This document shows, one piece after another, positions 8,317-12,562 of a DNA stretch of 12,562 nucleotides (positions within the stretch are counted from its first letter, which is position 1; every line of letters starts with the position of its first letter). A model generated the notes under the pieces. The model ran no database searches, had not been told where the DNA came from, and was given only the letters and a program-made list of their open reading frames with translations. Made by a program: the position numbers and the translations under genes. The stretch is from assembly GCA_003024985.2 (NCBI GenBank), contig PXIH01S0041010.1; one strand, given 5' to 3'. The DNA is from Euperipatoides rowelli. Taxonomy: Eukaryota > Onychophora > Udeonychophora > Euonychophora > Peripatopsidae.

Positions 8317-8372
8317 TGCACTCTTAAGGCGTATTCTTCAATTCTGCACTCTTACGGCGTGTTCGTCAATAG
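8317..8372. repeat. Tandem duplication, 2 x 28 bp
   Basis: TGCACTCTTAAGGCGTATTC... (8317-8344) is followed directly by TGCACTCTTACGGCGTGTTC... (8345-8372), with 23 of the first 26 bases identical. The unit is GC-richer than its surroundings. No inverted partner was found nearby, so a transposon terminal repeat is not supported. Confidence 0.7.
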
Positions 8373-9796
8373 CTAAGTTTTTGAATTATTTAAATTAGTC
8401 AATACTTTTTTCGTTCATCATTAAGCGTACAAAATGAACTAGACTTTTTTGTCATTAGAAAATCTGGTTCCTTTCATTCATTTTGTTTGAAACTTTCTGA
8501 CCCTACTTAAGTAGTGGGTTACTTCATGAGATTTGTTTTTCAAAATGGCAGACAAAAAAATTATTATTGCTTCAATGTGGATTTATTAAAGGGATTGAAA
8601 GTGTTATGTAAAACCTGAGTGATTACAATATTTTAGATAACGATGTTGTAATAATTTTTATTTTTAATCATCTATCCTAATCAAGAATTTTACATTCGTT
8701 ATTTAGGGGGTATACATCAATTTTCTATATTCCCATAAGCACGATACACCTTGTCCATAAATTAAGTGCTGTACAAGTCCTTACCTGAAAGGACTAATGC
8801 AGTAATTTGAAAATGCCAGTCTTTGTAAAATAGTTTTTGGTGCAAACTTTTTTTTGCTCATATATAGAATTTTAGAATTCCAACTTCATTTGTATCAGAA
8901 TTATTGTTACTTAAAAGCATGCTAGCTATTTTATTATGATCGAATACTTTGATGCTCAGAAAAGGCTAACCTTGATCATTCATCGATAAAATTAAATGTT
9001 CACATGGCCAGGTGCAAACCAAAGTAATAAAACACATAGAAAAAATCTAACGATGAACACACCTTTAGATTTTAGCTATGAGAGCCACCTCCACCCACTT
9101 AGCTGTTTCAAAAATTGGTGCCTATGTTATCATATAAGATGTACAGTATTATTTTTATTATATAATTGACAGATTTGTGAAGTATATCTAAATGTTATAT
9201 AGGAATATAAAAAAAAAATAATGCTGTGCTATACTGATTATAATAATATTGTCCATTAGGATGTATTTATATGTCACATGACTTTAAAATAATGGTGGTC
9301 TTAGGATTAAGGTGAATTTATAATAGGCCTTCTATGTAAATTTATAATTGTTTGAATTTAAGATGAAGTTAAAATACATTTTGTGGGACATTTTGGTATC
9401 TGATATTATGATATACCCTAGATTTAGATATTGTACATATATATATGTTTATGTTTATATATGTTGCTGATAATATACTGTATATACATCGATTGACTAT
9501 TTACTAAAACTTAGCCAACATTAGGATATGAATAGAGAAAATATTTTAAACTAAATTACTTTTTTGTTGACGAAAACAAAATTTGCCAGTAATTTTTAAA
9601 ATAAAGGTTAGTTTTTGTGATAACATTGAGAAAAAAGAAAAAGAAAAATTTTATTTGATAGTCATAATACAATAAAACCTTATATAATAAACATTAACAC
9701 TATTATTAAAAAAAAAGGATACACTTGCATCAAAGATTCACTGTTGGACAACAACTAAATAAATTACTAAAAATTCAAGTATACGTACATGATGTA
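8373..9796. other. Gene-free stretch with palindrome and AT microsatellite
   Basis: It holds a perfect 12-bp palindrome (8503-8514), a short AT-dinucleotide-rich patch near 9435-9490, and a 15-codon ATG frame in good start context at 8545-8589 that leads nowhere. Nothing else is recognised. Confidence 0.5.
8503..8514. repeat. Perfect 12-bp palindrome CTACTTAAGTAG
   Basis: CTACTTAAGTAG reads the same on both strands and is flanked by ACC on the left and TGGGT on the right, which extends the symmetry imperfectly. It could extrude a small cruciform or be a dimeric protein site. No partner element is seen. Confidence 0.6.
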
Positions 9797-9870
9797 GTGA
9801 AGTTAGCTTAATGGACATTGTATTTCTACACCTGTATTTGGGATGGTGGTTCGATTCATATTTAAAACTT
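9797..9870 (+). mobile_element. tRNA-like Pol III promoter head, probable second SINE (degraded)
   Basis: TAGCTTAATGG (9804-9814) fits box A and GGTTCGATTCA (9848-9858) fits box B, separated by 33 nt, the spacing found in tRNA genes. The stems that a working tRNA needs do not form (the T arm in particular mismatches), so a functional tRNA gene is unlikely and a tRNA-derived SINE head is the better reading. I could not find target-site duplications or a clear 3' tail, so its end is unknown. It shows no shared tail with the SINE at 6027-6360. Confidence 0.5.
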
Positions 9871-10714
9871 TATTGGCATTTAAAGGAGAAGGACTTGTGT
9901 TCCTGCTCTTTTGTTTTTCAAGCCAGAATCTTCAGCTCTTTACTTAGCCTGTTCATTAAATGGTAATAATTTCAGTAATTCATATTGTTGTTTCCGTGTT
10001 TGCTTAGATATCACACATGAATAAGATTATTAATAGTAGCTCTTCATCTTCATCCGACAAAATTCTAGAATAATATGAATATAGAAACACTAAAGCCATG
10101 GATGATAATGGATCATGCTTTACCTCCTGCTACTGGACAAAGTTGGAGCAGTTAAGATGTGGCAAGGTAAAACCTTTGAGTTCTTGCTTTGCATGATTCA
10201 TATTGTGTATATTTGAATAACAAATTTTGTGTTTAATGCATACATTCTTTCATTTCTTTAATGTTTTTATGTCAATTTAAGCAATATGTTGAGCTAAAAT
10301 GCTTAGACTTTCTTTTTTTTAATATTTTAACCCTGTAACATTGATGTGTGATTTTTGCATTTTCTACTAATCATACGCCAACAGAGAGCAATTCTATTTA
10401 TAGCAGGCATGATCTTTTCTTTTCAATCATATATTGGCAGTATATTTGCACTTTTTATGAGATTTTACCATAAAATGCCAGTGCGTTATCAATCTTTCTG
10501 CTTGTTTTAGTAATATTAATTTTCTGGTACGGAAAATTTCATTATCACAAAGATAAATAGCAGATTAACCATTATAGAAACTACAGAAATTACTGTCCTT
10601 TCGAATTAGTTTTTTTTTTCCTTGAGAAGCGCTCATCTTCCGTTGTTCATTAAATAAAAGGTTATTATTTAGATTATGTCTTTCAGACATTTACAACTGT
10701 TGAAATTATGAACT
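9871..10714. other. Stretch without a firm gene
   Basis: Apart from the weak exon candidate at 10098, I see only A/T-rich sequence with poly-T runs (near 10312 and 10610). The first part may be the body of the tRNA-headed element. The last 40 bases already resemble the minisatellite unit that starts near 10715. Confidence 0.45.
10098..10166 (+). other. Candidate short first coding exon (weak)
   Basis: GCCATGG at 10095-10101 is a near-ideal animal start context. It opens 23 codons (MDDNGSCFTSC...CGK) that run into CAAG|GTAAAA, a strong donor (GT at 10167-10168). A pyrimidine-rich acceptor ends at 10068, but that frame stops soon after. There is no downstream exon to join and no homology I recognise. 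It may be part of the body of the SINE-like element that begins near 9797. Confidence 0.18.
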
Positions 10715-11510
10715 TCCTTGAAATTTAATAGAGAATTCTTATTTTCATTGAACTTTAATTGGGAATTACCATTTTATGTGAACTTTAATAAGGTAGGATA
10801 TTCTGTTTTTCATTGAACTTTATAGGGAATTCTGATTTTCCTTGAATTTTAATAGGGAATTCTGATTTTCTTTGAAATTTAATAGGTAATTATGATTTTT
10901 CGCAAATTTAATAAGGAATTCTATTTTTATTGAATTTTAAAAAGCAATTATGATTTTCATTGAATTTTAATTGGGAATTATGATAATATTGAAACTTCAT
11001 GATTTTCCATGAACTTTAATAGGTAATTCTGATTTTCCTCAAATTTTAATTGGGAATTAAAATTTTCATCGAGCTTTAATTGGGAATTATCATTTTACTT
11101 GAACTTTAATAGGGAATTTAGATTTCCTTGAACTTTAATAGGAAATTATGATTCTAATTGAACTTTAATTGGGAATTATGATAAAACTCGAACTTTTAAT
11201 AGGAATTACAATTTTTCATGAACTTTAATAGGATTGGAAATTAAGATTTTCCTTGAACTTTAATTGGGATTTATGATTTTCCTTGAAGTTTGGTGATTTT
11301 CTTTAAACTTTAATAAGGAATTATACTTTTTCTTGAATTTTAACAGGTAATTATGATGTTTTTCTAAATTTAAGAGAGAATAACAATTTTAGTTAACTTT
11401 AATTTGGAATCATGATTTTCCTTGAACTTTAATAGAGAATTATTTTCCTTGTACTTTAATCAAGAAATAAGATTTGTCTCAAACTTTAACATGAAGTTGT
11501 GATTATTTAT
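10715..11510. repeat. Degenerate minisatellite, about 27 units of about 30 bp
   Basis: The unit can be summarised as GAACTTTAAT followed by AGGGAATTATGATTTTC, total about 30 bp, repeated about 27 times with many substitutions and small indels. Two units are shortened to about 20 bp (near 10990 and 11290). A common sub-variant reads TTTAATTGGGAATTA in place of TTTAATAGGGAATTA. The variants are interspersed, which suggests old expansion with local shuffling. All three plus frames of the consensus contain stops. On the minus strand the consensus has an open 10-codon frame, but indels break it, so this is not a coding repeat. Confidence 0.9.
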
Positions 11511-11736
11511 TATTATAGGTTCAAGTCTTCTTTAAACAATCCAGGCATCTCCCCACTGTTGATTTTGGGAGAACACACATGCCTGGAAATACCTTAAATA
11601 GACTCCGGGGAAGGATAAGTTAAGGGAGTAGGGATTAGATTTGGAAAAGACTGGATGGGACAAAGAAGAAAGGTTGGCCTAGAAATACTGAAATGAAGGA
11701 ATTTTTTATAAACAGCACAAAAAGGAATTATCCATG
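11511..11736. other. Non-repeat segment interrupting the minisatellite, with a two-part hairpin
   Basis: This segment of about 220 bp is clearly richer in G and C than the repeats on either side and shares none of their unit. CCAGGCA (11541-11547) pairs with TGCCTGG (11580-11586), and directly inside, TCTCCC (11548-11553) pairs with GGGAGA (11567-11572), leaving a 13-nt loop and a 7-nt bulge. The downstream part is purine-rich. No open frame of note and no recognised element. It may be an insertion into the array. Confidence 0.6.
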
Positions 11737-11770
11737 TTCTCAAACTTTAATAGGAATTGTGATTTTCTTC
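11737..11770. repeat. Detached unit of the minisatellite
   Basis: CTCAAACTTTAATAGGAATT followed by GTGATTTTCTTC is one clear unit of the 30-bp repeat, with a fragment (AAGGAATTAT) just before it at 11722. It shows that the array once continued past the intervening segment. Confidence 0.8.
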
Positions 11771-12562
11771 TTCTTTATTCTTTAGTAAAAATTTAAGTAT
11801 TTTTTGGATCAGTAATGCCTTAGGCCTATCTGTTTTAATATTTTAGGTAATTTGTTTTCACAATGATTTCAGGATATTTTTATTTTTAATATTAGCAACT
11901 TTTAATTCTTCCTCTACTCTAAAAAGGTAATACAATTTATCTTTTTTTTGTTAAATAGAAATTAGCTCTTGCTAACTACAGAAGCAATCCCAGATGGGTT
12001 AATCTTAAAGTATGATTAAACAGTATAATTTTAAATATGATTCCAACTACACATTTTCAGTTATTGATAAAAGATGTGCAGAGAAACAATATCTTATACC
12101 ATTTTTTAAAAAGTTTAAAAGTAATGAAAACACATTGAGTTGACAAAAACATAGAGTTTGAAATCAGAAGTGATAATACGGAGAATAAATGTTCCTAATC
12201 ATTTATATTAATATAATTAATTATTTACGGTATTAGCCCACTCACAAACACTTTTATAACCTAACTATATATTTTTTTATTAATTAGTTTTTTTTTTTAA
12301 AAAAAAAATTGGTAATTGGTCCAATTAGATATATGACTATTTTTAGAAGGATGTAAGGTAGCAATATAATCATTTGTATTATGGGGCCCATAAGGGACTG
12401 CTCAGGATCTATTAGCCCACGCAATGTAAGATGTCATGTTTTTAACGAATGTTTGGTAGAATTTTTTTTTTTTTCAATTTTTTTTTTAATAAGCTTTCAG
12501 TTAAAAGCACAATAATGAAATATTAATATAGGAATTAAATCAGATTAAATCTTTTAAATGAT
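11771..12562. other. Gene-free A/T-rich end of window
   Basis: A T-rich acceptor (TTTTTTGTTAAATAG, AG at 11957-11958) opens a phase-0 run of 18 codons ending in a stop (KLALANYRSNPRWVNLKV). It could be a terminal exon, with AATAAA near 12183, but this is weak. TATTAGCCCAC occurs twice (about 12231 and 12409). Long T and A tracts occur at about 12285-12310 and 12462-12490. Nothing else is recognised. Confidence 0.4.

Noticed and set aside
8545-8589. ATGGCAGAC start-like frame (MADKKIIIASMWIY)
   Set aside because: Good start context but it stops after 14 residues with no convincing donor.
10715-11510. Minisatellite as a coding 10-residue repeat on the minus strand
   Set aside because: The consensus is open in one minus frame, but frequent indels between units break it and no long open frame results.
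11518-11528. Box B-like GGTTCAAGTCT as a third tRNA-like element
   Set aside because: No box A at the proper distance upstream, where the minisatellite lies.
1-12562. CRISPR array or prokaryotic operon
   Set aside because: The only regular repeat array has no unique spacers, and splice signals, SINE and Gypsy relics show eukaryotic DNA.

Overview
This is a eukaryotic, almost certainly metazoan, nuclear window. It is strongly A+T-rich, has long non-coding stretches, two short spliced exons bounded by GT..AG, a tRNA-derived SINE with target-site duplications, a decayed Ty3/Gypsy retrotransposon and a degenerate 30-bp tandem repeat. No prokaryotic gene or operon is visible. Recurring GC-core palindromes (TAGGCCTA, TACCGGTA) and a Leu/Ser-type tRNA SINE would fit a marine invertebrate such as a mollusc or echinoderm, but nothing here fixes the taxon.

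Layout. Positions 1-936 are probably intron of a gene whose earlier exons lie to the left. At 994-1119 and 1214-1349 (+ strand) are two exons, separated by a 94-nt intron, with matching splice phase (GG|A). They encode an 87-residue charged alpha-helical coiled-coil segment. A small 3'-terminal exon with stop codon and poly(A) signal is possible at 1654-1745, but it competes with other acceptors. From 1746 to 4440 no gene is recognised; 3380-3745 holds diverged repeat copies. Positions 4442-5034 are a broken Ty3/Gypsy integrase C-terminal half, followed almost immediately by what looks like the start of a Gypsy reverse-transcriptase domain (5038-5148), an order reversed from an intact element.

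Positions 6027-6360 are a complete minus-strand tRNA-derived SINE flanked by a perfect 12-bp target-site duplication. A G-rich, C-poor patch (about 6391-6600) follows, then two DR1-type nuclear-receptor half-site pairs at 6837-6849 and 6971-6983. A minus-strand frame at about 7390-8185 is protein-like but interrupted by stops, and may be chance or a relic. A 28-bp tandem duplication lies at 8317-8372 and a 12-bp perfect palindrome at 8503-8514. A second, weaker tRNA-like promoter head (+ strand) is at about 9797-9870.

From 10715 to 11510 runs a degenerate minisatellite of about 27 units of roughly 30 bp. It is interrupted by about 210 bp of unrelated, more GC-rich sequence carrying a two-part hairpin, after which a further unit reappears (11737-11770). 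The remainder to 12562 is A/T-rich non-coding DNA.

The genes do not form a pathway. The window is mostly intronic or intergenic sequence from one coiled-coil gene, colonised by retroelements. I found no convincing new multi-gene system. The items most worth checking are the dated SINE insertion, the minisatellite with its inserted hairpin segment, the paired DR1 sites, and the odd INT-then-RT order of the Gypsy relic.
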